51,282 nucleotides of DNA from DASXTW01 sp046726275 (GCA_046726275.1 JBKPAF010000007.1:1-51282), one strand, 5' to 3'; numbered from the stretch's first letter, positions 32,454-41,419 are shown. Notes: generated by a model not told the origin, from the letters alone. Translations and numbers: made by a program.

Positions 32454-34064
32454 CTACCGCATCGGGTGGTATTCGCCGAAGGCCGCGCGAAGGGCATCCG
32501 AGACCTCCCCCAACGTTGCCCCCACCCTGAGCGCCTCCTTCATCGGATACAGAAGGTTCCCCGTCCCCCGAGCCGCCTCGCCCACCTCGGCCAGCGCCTT
32601 CATGACTCTGTCCTGATCCCGCCGCCGCCGGAGCTCCCGCACCCGCTGCTTCTGCGCCTCGACCTCCGCGTCGTCGATCCGCAGCAGCTCTGGAGGGATC
32701 TCTTCGTCCTCCACGTAGCGGTTCACCCCGACCACCACTCGGTCGCCCGCCTCCACCCGCTGCTGGATCCGGAACGCGGACTCGTGGATCTCGTCCTGGA
32801 TCCATCCGGCCTCGATCGCGGGGACGGCTCCGCCCATCCCGTCGATCTTCTCCAGGTACTCCCCCGCTCGTTGCTCGACCTCGTTGGTGAGCGACTCGAC
32901 GTAGTAGGAGCCACCCAGGGGGTCGACCGTGTCGGTCACGCCGCTCTCGAAGCCGAGGATCTGCTGGGTGCGGAGGGCGATCTTCGCCGCCCGCTCGGTC
33001 GGGAGCGACAGGGCCTCGTCGAACGAGTTCGTGTGCAGCGACTGGGTCCCCCCGAGCACCGCCGCCATCGCCTCGAGGGCCGTGCGAACGATGTTGTTCT
33101 CCGGCTGTTGAGCCGTCAGGGTCGCTCCTCCGGTCTGGGAGTGAAAGCGGAGCATCGCACTGCGTGCATCCTCGGCTCTGAACCGCTCGGTCATGATCCG
33201 TGCCCACAACCGGCGGGCTGCCCGGAACTTCGCCACCTCCTCGAAGAAGTTCATGTGACACGCGAAGAAGAAGGACAGCCGGGGGCCGAAGTCGTCGACC
33301 GCCAGGCCCGCGTCCAGGGCCGCCTGCACGTACGCGATGGCATTGGCAAGCGTGAAGGCCACCTCCTGCACGGCCGTCGCCCCCGCCTCCCGCATGTGGT
33401 ACCCGGAGATCGAGATGGTGTTCCACCGTGGGGTGTGCTGCCGACAGTAGGCGAACAGGTCGGTGACCAGGCGCATGGAAGGCTTGGGCGGATAGATGTA
33501 GGTCCCTCGGGCCGCGTACTCCTTGAGGATGTCGTTCTGCACGGTGCCCCCGATGGCGGTCGGGGGGACTCCCTGCTCCTGCGCCACCAGCTCGTAGAGC
33601 AGCAGCAGGATGGCGGCGGTGGCATTGATGGTCATCGACGTCGTCACCTGGTCCAGCGGGATGTCTTCGAGCAGCGCCCGCATGTCCTCCAGGGAATCGA
33701 TGGCCACCCCGGTCTTGCCGACCTCCCCCTCGGCTCGGCGGTGATCGGAGTCGAGGCCCATCTGCGTCGGGAGGTCGAACGCGATCGACAGGCCCGTCTG
33801 GCCCCGATCGAGGAGATATCGGAACCGGGCGTTCGTCTCGCGAGCCGTCCCCATCCCCGCGTACTGGCGCATCGTCCACAGGCGGCCTCGATACATCGAG
33901 GGATAAACGCCGCGGGTGAACGGCGGCCTCCCCGGGAGCCCCAGGTCCCTGTCGGGGTCGAACCCTTCCAGGTCTCCGGGCCCGTAGATCGGTCGGATCT
34001 CGATCCCGGCGTCGGTGGCCCGCGGGGTCTCCCCCTGTCCGGCGCGGCTCCGTTCGTCGCTCAT
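32454..34064 (-). CDS. Methylmalonyl-CoA-mutase-type large (alpha) subunit
   Basis: This 536-residue TIM-barrel subunit belongs to the B12-dependent acyl-CoA mutases. Signature parts are RLWTMRQYAGMGTARETN, GLSIAFDLPTQMG, GTVQNDILKEYAARGTYIYPP followed by SMRL, and GVTDTVDPLGGSYYVE. Tyr in RQYAG and Arg in the PSMR motif match methylmalonyl-type rather than isobutyryl-type enzymes. The C-terminal B12-binding domain is absent; such split enzymes need a separate small subunit, which is not in the window. The likely reaction is conversion of methylmalonyl-CoA to succinyl-CoA, though ethylmalonyl- or other substrates are possible. The ATG at 34064 overlaps the stop of the HisN gene (ATGA). Confidence 0.92.
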   Translation of the reverse strand: MSDERSRAGQGETPRATDAGIEIRPIYGPGDLEGFDPDRDLGLPGRPPFTRGVYPSMYRGRLWTMRQYAGMGTARETNARFRYLLDRGQTGLSIAFDLPTQMGLDSDHRRAEGEVGKTGVAIDSLEDMRALLEDIPLDQVTTSMTINATAAILLLLYELVAQEQGVPPTAIGGTVQNDILKEYAARGTYIYPPKPSMRLVTDLFAYCRQHTPRWNTISISGYHMREAGATAVQEVAFTLANAIAYVQAALDAGLAVDDFGPRLSFFFACHMNFFEEVAKFRAARRLWARIMTERFRAEDARSAMLRFHSQTGGATLTAQQPENNIVRTALEAMAAVLGGTQSLHTNSFDEALSLPTERAAKIALRTQQILGFESGVTDTVDPLGGSYYVESLTNEVEQRAGEYLEKIDGMGGAVPAIEAGWIQDEIHESAFRIQQRVEAGDRVVVGVNRYVEDEEIPPELLRIDDAEVEAQKQRVRELRRRRDQDRVMKALAEVGEAARGTGNLLYPMKEALRVGATLGEVSDALRAAFGEYHPMR

Positions 34065-34822
34065 CCCGTCAACACCGAGAGGATTTCGTCGTGGAGAAGG
34101 CCGTTCGAGGACAGCGCGCTGCCTCCGGAGGGGGTGGCCCGGCCGGACAGATCGCTGAATCGGCCTCCGGCCTCTTCCACGATGAGCTTGACGGCCGCGA
34201 GGTCCCATAGGCTGACCTCTGGTTCGGCGGCAACGTCCGCCGCTCCTTCCGCGACCAGCATGTGCATCCAGAAGTCGCCGAATCCGCGGCCCCGCCAACA
34301 CCGAAGCGTCAGGTCGATCAGGCGATCCAGGAACCCGGTCCTCTTCCAGGCCTTGAGCCCACCGAACAGCACCTGGGCGTCCTCGAGCCGGGAGACCTCG
34401 GACACTCTGATGGGGTGGTCATCGGCGAAGGCCCCTTCCCCTCGAACCGCCCACCACCTCCGCCGATTCATTGCCGGGGCCGAGATCACCCCGGCCGTGA
34501 CGGCGCCGTCCCGTTCGAGGGCGATGAGCGTGCCCCAGATCGGTATGCCCCGGACGTAGTTCTTGGTGCCATCGATCGGGTCGATGATCCAGCGCGCCGC
34601 ATCAGAGCCCACCTCACCGAACTCCTCCCCGACCACGCCGTCGTCCGGCCGGTCGCGGGTAATCCGGTCCCGAAGGGCTTGCTCCACCGTGCGATCGACC
34701 TCGGTCACGGGACTCATATCCGGCTTCGTCTCGACCAGGAGATCGGTCGCGCGAAACCGGGGCAGCGAGAGCGAGTCCGCAAGGTCGGCCAGCTCGAGGG
34801 CGAAGGCGAGGTCGCGATTCAT
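34061..34822 (-). CDS. hisN: Inositol-monophosphatase-family phosphatase, HisN-like
   Basis: The protein of about 253 residues shows the metal motifs GEEFGE and WIIDPIDGTKNYVRG, then RGFGDFWMHMLVAEG and SLWDLAAVKLIVEEAGG. The GDFW-xx-MLVAEG segment with following EPE resembles mycobacterial histidinol-phosphate phosphatase rather than classic inositol phosphatases, so HisN is the best call. There are no other his genes nearby, so this is not confirmed by context. The start is the ATG at 34822 (a GTG at 34849 is in frame); TAGGCT a few bases upstream may be a -10 element. It overlaps the mutase gene and is divergent from the MFS gene. Confidence 0.8.
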   Translation of the reverse strand: MNRDLAFALELADLADSLSLPRFRATDLLVETKPDMSPVTEVDRTVEQALRDRITRDRPDDGVVGEEFGEVGSDAARWIIDPIDGTKNYVRGIPIWGTLIALERDGAVTAGVISAPAMNRRRWWAVRGEGAFADDHPIRVSEVSRLEDAQVLFGGLKAWKRTGFLDRLIDLTLRCWRGRGFGDFWMHMLVAEGAADVAAEPEVSLWDLAAVKLIVEEAGGRFSDLSGRATPSGGSALSSNGLLHDEILSVLTG

Positions 34823-34900
34823 TCGGTGCGAGCCTATCTCCCGGTGCACCGCGACGCCCGCTGGTCATTGGGTCGCCTCGGATGCAGAATCCCGGCCAGC

Positions 34901-36208
34901 GTGACCATCGAACGCGACTCTGTAGAGGCTTCCCCGGCCGCGACGAGCCCCGCGGTCGACAGGGGGCCCGCCTACCGGCGCAAGCTCCTCCGCCTCCTGT
35001 CGGTCGCAACCTTCTTCGAGGGGTACGACACGTTCGTCATCGCGCTGGTGCTCCCCTTGATCCTGGCGGACCTGGGTGGCTCGGAGTCCCAGGCCGGCGT
35101 TCTCCGTGGCATCGTCGGGGTGGGTGAGATCCTTGGGTTCCTCCTCGCCGCTCAGGCCGATCGCATCGGGAGGAAGCGCCTCCTGCTGATCACGATCGCG
35201 GGCTACACGATCGGCACTGCGCTGACGGCCGTCTCGCCCAATCTGGTCTGGCTGACCGCCGCACAGTTCCTCGCGCACATCTTCCTGGCCGGAGAGTGGG
35301 CGGTGGCCGTCACCATCGTCGTCGAGGACTTCCCCGCCGACGAACGGGGGCGGGGGCTCGGCATCGTGACCTCGATGAACACCCTCGGGGGGATCTTCGT
35401 CGGTGTTCTTGCGTTCCTCGGGTTGCAGAACACTCCTTTGGACTGGCGCGCGTTCTACCTGGTCGGGATCCTCCCCCTGATCCTGGTGTTCATCGCCAGA
35501 CGTGGGATGCTCGAGACCGAGCGGTACACGGCCGTCCAAGCCAGCCCCGCCGCGGCAACCCTGAACCACACGAGCCTGTGGGAGCCGTGGAAGCCTCAGT
35601 TCCGGAGGAACCTCGTCGCGGTCGGGTTGATGCACTTCTTCCGATTCGCCGCCGTCTCCTCCGCGGCCTTCTGGTGGCCCTACTACGCACAGCAGGAAGT
35701 CGGGATGTCCTTGTCCCTGTCCGGGCTCTACTTGGCCATAGCGGGGATCGTCGGCGTCGGGGGGTTCATCGTGGCGGGAAGGCTCATGGACCGATGGGGG
35801 AGGCGCCCGACCTTCCTGTTGTACATGGCGGCGACTCTGGTGTTCGGGATCTGGTTGTTCCAGGTCCACTCGGCCCTGGCCATGCTCCCCCTCATCTGTG
35901 TGGGAATCTTCTTTGGACTGGGGTCGGGGGCAGTAACCTCCGCCTTCTCCACCGAGTTCTTCCCCACGTACGTCCGAACCCGCGCGGCTGCCTGGGCCCG
36001 CAACGCCTTCGAGATCCCGGGTGGGGTCGTCGGTCCCCTCCTCGTCGGCGTCCTCGGCGACCATCGCACCGGCCCGATCGGGGACATCGGGGACGCGATG
36101 GGCGTCCTGCTCGTGGCCACGCTGATCCCGGTGCTCTTCATCGCATGGCGGTACATCGGCGAGACCAGAGGCGCGGATCTGGTGGCGATGGACGAGGCGG
36201 CCGCATGA
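34901..36208 (+). CDS. Major facilitator superfamily transporter
   Basis: The membrane protein of about 435 residues has twelve predicted spans. The motif A loop between spans 2 and 3 reads AAQADRIGRKRLLL and its repeat in the second half is AGRLMDRWGRRPTFLL. FFEGYDTFVIALVLPLIL in span 1 and EDFPADERGRGLG between spans resemble the sugar/aromatic-acid porter group (the Asp in span 1 would help proton coupling). The substrate is unknown. The GTG at 34901 gives the normal cytoplasmic N-terminus; the open frame continues far upstream without similarity. It overlaps the lipoprotein gene (ATGA). Confidence 0.9.
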   Translation: MTIERDSVEASPAATSPAVDRGPAYRRKLLRLLSVATFFEGYDTFVIALVLPLILADLGGSESQAGVLRGIVGVGEILGFLLAAQADRIGRKRLLLITIAGYTIGTALTAVSPNLVWLTAAQFLAHIFLAGEWAVAVTIVVEDFPADERGRGLGIVTSMNTLGGIFVGVLAFLGLQNTPLDWRAFYLVGILPLILVFIARRGMLETERYTAVQASPAAATLNHTSLWEPWKPQFRRNLVAVGLMHFFRFAAVSSAAFWWPYYAQQEVGMSLSLSGLYLAIAGIVGVGGFIVAGRLMDRWGRRPTFLLYMAATLVFGIWLFQVHSALAMLPLICVGIFFGLGSGAVTSAFSTEFFPTYVRTRAAAWARNAFEIPGGVVGPLLVGVLGDHRTGPIGDIGDAMGVLLVATLIPVLFIAWRYIGETRGADLVAMDEAAA

Positions 36209-36711
36209 GGCGTGCTCTTCTCCTCACGGTACTTGCGGCGCTGCTCCTGCCGGCGTGCGGGAACACCGATCGGCCCGAAGGCGTGGTGGAGCGCTGGCTG
36301 ATCTCTTTGAACCAGGGCAGAGCGGGCGAACCGGAGAACTACGCACCCGATGCGCTGAGCCAGCGAATCCTGCCGAACTGGCAAAACCGAGACCCCGGCG
36401 ACCTCGACGTCATCGAGGTGGGCAAGGGGCGCGTCTATGCCGATGACCGCTACGACGTGCCCTTCCGCGTCGAACGGCTAAACGGATCGACGGTCAACGG
36501 CATCGCCAAACTCTCGATCCTCGAAAGGTGGAGGGTCGAGGAATTGCTTCCTGCGGATCCGACCCTACCCGTACCCAGCATGGGCGGCAGGCGTTTGGGG
36601 ACTGCTTCGTCATCCCTGTGGCTCGCGGGGCTGGTCGCCGCCGGGGGCCTCATCCTACTGTCGGTCCTCCTGATGTCCACCGTGGGGCGGGAGGCTAGAG
36701 TCTCCAAGTGA
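36205..36711 (+). CDS. Lipoprotein with a second, C-terminal membrane span
   Basis: The 168-residue protein has a lipoprotein signal MRRALLLTVLAALLLPAC with the lipidated Cys at 18. A domain of about 100 residues (VVERWLISLNQGRAGEPENY, then YADDRYDVPFRVERLNG, LSILERWRVEELLP) resembles NTF2-like folds weakly. The C-terminus has a hydrophobic span (LWLAGLVAAGGLILLSVLLM) and a short basic tail. Having both a lipid anchor and a C-terminal span is unusual. The ATG overlaps the MFS stop (ATGA) and its own stop overlaps the start of the O-methyltransferase (GTGATG). Confidence 0.82.
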   Translation: MRRALLLTVLAALLLPACGNTDRPEGVVERWLISLNQGRAGEPENYAPDALSQRILPNWQNRDPGDLDVIEVGKGRVYADDRYDVPFRVERLNGSTVNGIAKLSILERWRVEELLPADPTLPVPSMGGRRLGTASSSLWLAGLVAAGGLILLSVLLMSTVGREARVSK

Positions 36712-37358
36712 TGGACATCACGAACAAGAGCGTCGAGGAGTACATCCGAGCTCTCCTCGCTCGCCACGACGAGCCCGTCCTCCTGGAGATGGAGGCCGAG
36801 GCGAAGGAGAAGGACTTTCCGATCGTCGAGCGGATGGTCGGGGTGGTCCTGGAGATCCTGGCCAGGAGCATCGGGGCGAAGCGGGTGTTCGAGCTAGGTT
36901 CCGGATACGGCTACTCGGGCTACTGGTTCGCTCGCGCCGTGGGGCCCGACGGCGAGCTCCATCTCACCGATGGCGACCCGGCGAACCAGAAGAGGGCCCA
37001 GGACTATCTTTCCCGGGCCGGCCTTTGGGACCCGGTCACGTTCCACGTCGGCGACGCGGTCACGGCCCTGAACGCCACCGACGGTCAGTTCGACATCGTC
37101 TACTGCGACATCGACAAGCACGGCTACCCGGACGCCTGGCGTGCGGCCCGGGATCGGATCAGGCCCGGAGGCTTCTGGATCTGTGACAACACGCTGTGGT
37201 CGGGACGGGTCACCGAGGGGTTCGACGAAGAGGACCGCCGCCCCCAGTGGACGGCCGCGATCAAAGAGGTGAACGGGACGATAGCCTCCGACCCCGACTA
37301 CCTGTCCACGATCCTCCCCATCCGCGACGGCGACACGGTGGCCCTGCGCCTGCGCTGA
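36708..37358 (+). CDS. O-methyltransferase (PF01596-like)
   Basis: The 216-residue SAM-dependent enzyme belongs to the family that includes catechol and caffeoyl-CoA O-methyltransferases. Motifs include an N-terminal helical lid, motif I in VFELGSGYGYSGYWFA, an acidic D-x-D-x-D pattern at LTDGDP and VYCDIDKHGYPDAW (metal ligands), and GGFWICDNTLWSGRV. The substrate is not known. GTG (36708) or ATG (36711) may be the start; both overlap the lipoprotein stop, so translation is coupled to the upstream genes. The next promoter begins only 41 bases after its stop codon. Confidence 0.9.
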   Translation: MMDITNKSVEEYIRALLARHDEPVLLEMEAEAKEKDFPIVERMVGVVLEILARSIGAKRVFELGSGYGYSGYWFARAVGPDGELHLTDGDPANQKRAQDYLSRAGLWDPVTFHVGDAVTALNATDGQFDIVYCDIDKHGYPDAWRAARDRIRPGGFWICDNTLWSGRVTEGFDEEDRRPQWTAAIKEVNGTIASDPDYLSTILPIRDGDTVALRLR

Positions 37359-37399
37359 GGGCGCCTTAAGGGAAACCCCGACCTCCACCCTCGCTGGGA

Positions 37400-37428
37400 T
37401 TGACGAGCATCCGGCTCGGGCATATCCT
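37400..37428 (+). promoter_or_regulatory. Promoter of the sulfate transporter operon
   Basis: TTGACG (37400-37405), a 17-base spacer and TATCCT (37423-37428) form a good housekeeping promoter. The leader to the ATG at 37493 is about 58 bases. In the leader, TGAAG-TCGAT-CTTCA (37458-37472) is a perfect 5-bp inverted repeat and could be an operator or a small hairpin before the ribosome binding site. Confidence 0.6.
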
Positions 37429-37492
37429 GGCCAAGTTCATAAAGTCCATCGAAGTAGTGAAGTCGATCTTCATAGTAGACAAGGAGCAGAAG

Positions 37493-38554
37493 ATGGCTCG
37501 GTCGAAGGGCAGGACGAGGGTGGTCGTCAGCGTCGTGGCGCTCCTCACCGCGGCGTGTGGCGCAGCCACGGGCACGACCGCGAACGGCGCGTGCAGGCCT
37601 CCCCAGACTCCCGTGCTCACGTTCGCCGCGTACAGCACGCCTCGAGAGGCCTACGGGAAGATCATCCCTGCCTTCCAGGCCGAGTGGAAAGCGCAGCACA
37701 ACGGCCAGAACGTCATCTTCCAGGAGTCGTACGGGGGAAGCACTAGCCAGGCTCAGAACGTCATCGGAGGGTTCGAGGCGGACGTCATCGCTCTGTCGCT
37801 CGCCCCGGACGTCGACGAGGTCAAGGACGCGGGCCTGATCACCCGCGACTGGACGGCCGACCGCGGCGGCATGGTCTCGGCCTCGATCGTGGCCTTCGAC
37901 GTCCGGCCTGGGAACCCTGACAGGATCGCCAACTTCGCCGACCTCGGCAAGAGCGGCGTGGACGTGCTGACGCCCGACCCGGCCTCGAGTGGCGGCGCGC
38001 GGTGGAACATCGTCGCCGCGTACGGCGCGGCTCTCCGTGGCCAGGTTCCGGGCTACCCAGCCGACGAGGCCGGCGCCCAGAAGCTCCTGACGGACATCTT
38101 CAGGAACGTGCGGGCGCTCGACAAGACGGCCCGGGACTCGATCAAGAACTTCGAGTCCGGCAATGGAGACGTTGCGATCACCTACGAAAACGAGGTGTTC
38201 ACCGCGCAGAAGGCCGGACTGCCGGACGAGATGGTCATCCCGCCGTCGACCGTCCTCATCGAGAACCCGGCGGCCGTGGTCGACAAATACGCGGACGAGC
38301 ACTGCGTGAAGGACGTGGCCGACGGATTCGTCGAGTTCCTCCATTCGGAGGAGGCTCAGGGCCTGTACAAGAGCGTGGGCTTCCTCCGCCCGGCCGACGT
38401 CGTTGCGGCCAGGGCCGGCGACGGCGCGAAGTTCGCCCCCATCGAGGACCTGTTCACGGCGGCGGACCTCGGGGGGTGGGACCAGATCAATCAGAAGGTC
38501 TTCGACCAGACGAATGGCATCTTCACCAAGGCCTTCAAGGCTGCGCGGGGATAG
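37493..38554 (+). CDS. cysP: Sulfate/thiosulfate ABC transporter substrate-binding lipoprotein
   Basis: The 353-residue exported protein has a signal with a lipobox-like TAAC (Cys22), so it is probably tethered outside the membrane. The ligand site shows family motifs: TFAAYSTPREAYGKIIPAF, SYGGSTSQAQNVIGGFEADV, SLAPDVDEV, SSGGARWN and FESGNGDVAITYENEV. It captures sulfate or thiosulfate for the permease encoded next. AAGGAG six bases upstream fixes the ATG at 37493. It is the first gene of a cysPTWA-type operon. Confidence 0.92.
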   Translation: MARSKGRTRVVVSVVALLTAACGAATGTTANGACRPPQTPVLTFAAYSTPREAYGKIIPAFQAEWKAQHNGQNVIFQESYGGSTSQAQNVIGGFEADVIALSLAPDVDEVKDAGLITRDWTADRGGMVSASIVAFDVRPGNPDRIANFADLGKSGVDVLTPDPASSGGARWNIVAAYGAALRGQVPGYPADEAGAQKLLTDIFRNVRALDKTARDSIKNFESGNGDVAITYENEVFTAQKAGLPDEMVIPPSTVLIENPAAVVDKYADEHCVKDVADGFVEFLHSEEAQGLYKSVGFLRPADVVAARAGDGAKFAPIEDLFTAADLGGWDQINQKVFDQTNGIFTKAFKAARG

Positions 38555-38561
38555 CCCCGAG

Positions 38562-39446
38562 ATGAGCGTCGAGACCGTCCGTCCTCCCCTCGACCGGCCG
38601 GCGCCCACGGGCTCCGGCCGATCGATCTCCTCGTGGGTGGCCGGTCTGCCCTGGGGTCGATGGACCCTCAGGACCACGGCACTGCTCTATCTCGGGCTCA
38701 TGGTCGCGCTGCCCATCGCTGCGGTCGTCACGACGGGTTTCCGCGACGGGTTCGGCGCCTTGCGCGACGGCCTGTCCACGCCGGGCGCGGTCCACGCGCT
38801 GGTTCTCACTCTGGTGGCGTCCGCAACCGTGGCGTTGGTGAACGGGATCTTCGGCACGCTGCTGGCCTATGTCCTGGTCAGGTACGAGTTCCCCGGACGA
38901 AGCGTGCTCGCGGCCGTGTGCGACCTCCCCTTCGCCATCCCGACCCTGGTGACGGGGGTGATGCTCGTGGCCCTGTACGGACCGAACTCCCCGGTCGGTG
39001 GGTTCCTCGCCAGGAACGGCCTCCAGGTCGCGTTCGCGGTGCCCGGGATCGTCCTGGCCCTGCTGGTCATCACCCTGCCGTTCGTCGTGAGGACGGTGGA
39101 GCCGGTCCTACTCGAGCTCGACGTCGAGCAGGAGGAGGCGGCGCGGTCCCTTGGCGCGGGCGGCTGGACGACGTTCCGGAGGGTGGTGTTTCCGGCCCTT
39201 CGTCCGGCGATCGCCGCCGGCATCCTCCTGTCGTTTGCTCGGGCCCTCGGGGAGTTCGGGTCGATCGTCATCATCGCCGGGAACATCACAGGGAAGACGC
39301 TCACCGCCCCCGTGTTCATCTTTCAGCTGGTCAACCAGTTCCGGTATGCGGAGGCCGCGGCGGTGTCGACGCTGCTGTTCGGGCTGTCGGCGACCCTGGT
39401 GTTCGTGACCGAACGGCTGGTCTCCGGGCGGAGGAGCGATCGATGA
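38562..39446 (+). CDS. cysT: Sulfate ABC transporter permease CysT/CysU
   Basis: The 294-residue permease has six membrane spans. Span 1 is TTALLYLGLMVALPIAAVV. The coupling loop EAARSLGAGGWTTFRRVVFPALRP is the EAA motif that contacts the ATPase, and later LLSFARALGEFGSIVIIAGN is typical of CysT. It forms the channel with CysW. The ATG at 38562 follows the binding-protein stop by 7 bases; no strong ribosome binding site is seen. Its stop overlaps the cysW start. Confidence 0.92.
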   Translation: MSVETVRPPLDRPAPTGSGRSISSWVAGLPWGRWTLRTTALLYLGLMVALPIAAVVTTGFRDGFGALRDGLSTPGAVHALVLTLVASATVALVNGIFGTLLAYVLVRYEFPGRSVLAAVCDLPFAIPTLVTGVMLVALYGPNSPVGGFLARNGLQVAFAVPGIVLALLVITLPFVVRTVEPVLLELDVEQEEAARSLGAGGWTTFRRVVFPALRPAIAAGILLSFARALGEFGSIVIIAGNITGKTLTAPVFIFQLVNQFRYAEAAAVSTLLFGLSATLVFVTERLVSGRRSDR

Positions 39447-40312
39447 GCCAGCGGTCAGCAGTCTCGAGCGCATCGGTCGGGGGTCATGGGAGTGCCAGGC
39501 TCGCGCTCATCGCGACCGCCGTCGTCTACGTCGCCGTTCTGCTGCTCGCTCCCCTCGCCGGGATCATCTGGACCGTGGCAAAGTCCGGCCTCCCCGCGAT
39601 CGTCGACACGTTCGGCCAGGCAGACGTCCGGCACGCGTTTGTTCTCACTGCCGTGATCACGGTCATCACGGTGACGGTGACGGGGGTCCTAGGGGTGGTC
39701 ACGGCGTTGGTTCTCGTGCGCGACAGCTTCCCCGGAAAGCGCCTCCTGTCGGCCATCGTGGATCTCCCGCTCGCCGTGTCCCCGGTGATCGTGGGACTCA
39801 TGGCCGTCGTCCTGTTCGGCCGAGGCGGGTGGTTCGAGAGCTTCTTCGCCACCCGGGGCATCCAGATCCTGTTCGCCGCCCCCTCGATGGTGCTGGTGAC
39901 GGCGTTCATCGTGCTGCCGTTCGTCATCCGGGAGGTCGCGCCAGTCCTCCAGGAGCTCGGCACTGAGGAGGAGGACGCGGCCCGAACGCTCGGGGCATCC
40001 TCGCTTCAGGCGTTCTTCCGGGTGACGCTCCCCAACATCCGGTGGGGGCTCCTCTACGGACTGGCGCTGTCCACAGCCAGGGCCATGGGCGAGATCGGCG
40101 CGGTCCTCATCGTGAGCGGAACGATCCAGGGCCAGACCGAGACAGCAACGCTGTACATCGTTCGGGCCCTGGAGGAGCGCCAGGAGGCTTCCGCATTCGT
40201 GGTGGCGCTCAGCCTCGCGTTGGCATCCATCGCCCTCTTGGGGGGCATCGAGCTGGCCAAGAGGCGCTGGCGCCGGCGGCACGAGGCGACCACGGCAGAG
40301 GAGACCACATGA
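39443..40312 (+). CDS. cysW: Sulfate ABC transporter permease CysW
   Basis: The 289-residue permease has six spans. The first is LIATAVVYVAVLLLAPLAGIIW, and the EAA-like loop EEEDAARTLGASSLQAFFRVTLPNIRWG contacts the ATPase. The segment ARAMGEIGAVLIVSGTIQGQTETATLYI is characteristic of CysW. GGAGGAG precedes the ATG, which overlaps the cysT stop (ATGA); its own stop overlaps the cysA start (ATGA). Confidence 0.92.
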   Translation: MSQRSAVSSASVGGHGSARLALIATAVVYVAVLLLAPLAGIIWTVAKSGLPAIVDTFGQADVRHAFVLTAVITVITVTVTGVLGVVTALVLVRDSFPGKRLLSAIVDLPLAVSPVIVGLMAVVLFGRGGWFESFFATRGIQILFAAPSMVLVTAFIVLPFVIREVAPVLQELGTEEEDAARTLGASSLQAFFRVTLPNIRWGLLYGLALSTARAMGEIGAVLIVSGTIQGQTETATLYIVRALEERQEASAFVVALSLALASIALLGGIELAKRRWRRRHEATTAEETT

Positions 40313-41394
40313 CCGGGGGCATTGTGGTGAAGGGGCTGACCAAGAGCTTCGGAGGGTTCCGCGCCGTGGACGACGTGAGCTTTCAGGCCGAGGACGGCAG
40401 GATCACCGCCCTGCTGGGACCGAGCGGCTCCGGCAAGAGCACGGTCCTCAGGATGATCGCCGGCCTGGAGACCCCGGACGCCGGACGGATCTGGGTGGAC
40501 GGCGAGGAACAGACCGAGAAACGGGTCCAGGAGCGACGGTTTGGGTTCGTGTTCCAGCACTACGCCCTGTTCCGGCACATGACCGTCCGCCAGAACGTCT
40601 CGTTCGGGCTGTCCGTACGGAAAGAGCCCAGGGAGCGGGCGCGAGCACGCGTGGACGAGCTCCTGGACCTCGTCGGACTGCGCCTCTTCGCCGACCGCTA
40701 TCCGGACCAGCTCTCCGGCGGCCAGCGCCAACGGGTGGCCCTGGCCCGGGCCCTGGCACCGCACCCGAAGGTGCTCCTCCTGGACGAGCCGTTCGGGGCC
40801 CTGGACGCTCGGGTGCGTCAGGACCTCCGGAGGTGGCTGGACAACCTGCACCGCGAGCTGGGGGTCACCAGCTTGCTCGTGACCCACGACCAGGAGGAGG
40901 CGCTCGAGCTGGCGAACCATGTGGTGGTGATGAATGCGGGCCGGGTCGAACAGACCGCAACGCCAGACGAGATCTACAACCAGCCCGCCACTCAATTCGT
41001 GGCGGGGTTTGTCGGCTCCGCCAGCGTGCTTACAGGGTGGGTGTGGGAAGGCCACGTCCACTTCGGTCGCTCGGCGGTGAAGGGCGCGTATCACCTGGAG
41101 GACGGCAAACCGGCCCGGGCCTTCGTCCGCCCCCACGACGTACGCCTGTCGAATGCCGAGAGCGAGACCTCCTTCGGAGTCACCGTGGATCGCCGCACCA
41201 ACATGGGCTGGGAATCGAAGCTCCACCTGCGACTGGCGGATGGCCAGGTGCTGATGGCACAGCTCCCCAACGAGGAGCTGGCCCAGGTCTCGTTCGCCCT
41301 GCCACTCTTCGCCGAGCTGCGCTACGCGAAGGTGTTCCCCTCGGACGAGGACCACGAGGAGGGCGTTCAAGCGCCCGAGCTGACCGGGGTCTGA
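40309..41394 (+). CDS. cysA: Sulfate ABC transporter ATP-binding protein CysA
   Basis: The 361-residue ATPase energises sulfate import. Walker A is GPSGSGKST (37-45), followed by a Q-loop in FVFQHYALF, the signature LSGGQRQRVALARAL, Walker B VLLLDEPFGALDARV and the switch His in LLVTHDQEEA. The C-terminal part (about 240-350) is the regulatory TOBE-like domain common in sulfate and molybdate importers. Length matches CysA. The last gene of the operon, it is followed by a hairpin terminator. Confidence 0.94.
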   Translation: MTGGIVVKGLTKSFGGFRAVDDVSFQAEDGRITALLGPSGSGKSTVLRMIAGLETPDAGRIWVDGEEQTEKRVQERRFGFVFQHYALFRHMTVRQNVSFGLSVRKEPRERARARVDELLDLVGLRLFADRYPDQLSGGQRQRVALARALAPHPKVLLLDEPFGALDARVRQDLRRWLDNLHRELGVTSLLVTHDQEEALELANHVVVMNAGRVEQTATPDEIYNQPATQFVAGFVGSASVLTGWVWEGHVHFGRSAVKGAYHLEDGKPARAFVRPHDVRLSNAESETSFGVTVDRRTNMGWESKLHLRLADGQVLMAQLPNEELAQVSFALPLFAELRYAKVFPSDEDHEEGVQAPELTGV

Positions 41395-41419
41395 CCCCGG
41401 CCTGCCGGGGCGCTTTGTT
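41395..41419 (+). terminator. Terminator after cysA
   Basis: CCCCGG-CCTG-CCGGGG (41395-41410) is a perfect 6-bp stem with a 4-base loop, starting right after the cysA stop codon, followed by a modestly T-rich tail CGCTTTGTT. It separates the sulfate operon from sdhCDAB. Confidence 0.5.

Noticed and set aside
34865..36064. Long minus-strand open frame opposite the MFS gene
   Set aside because: Asp/Glu/Gly/Arg-rich shadow with no hydrophobic or family pattern; the plus strand encodes an obvious transporter.
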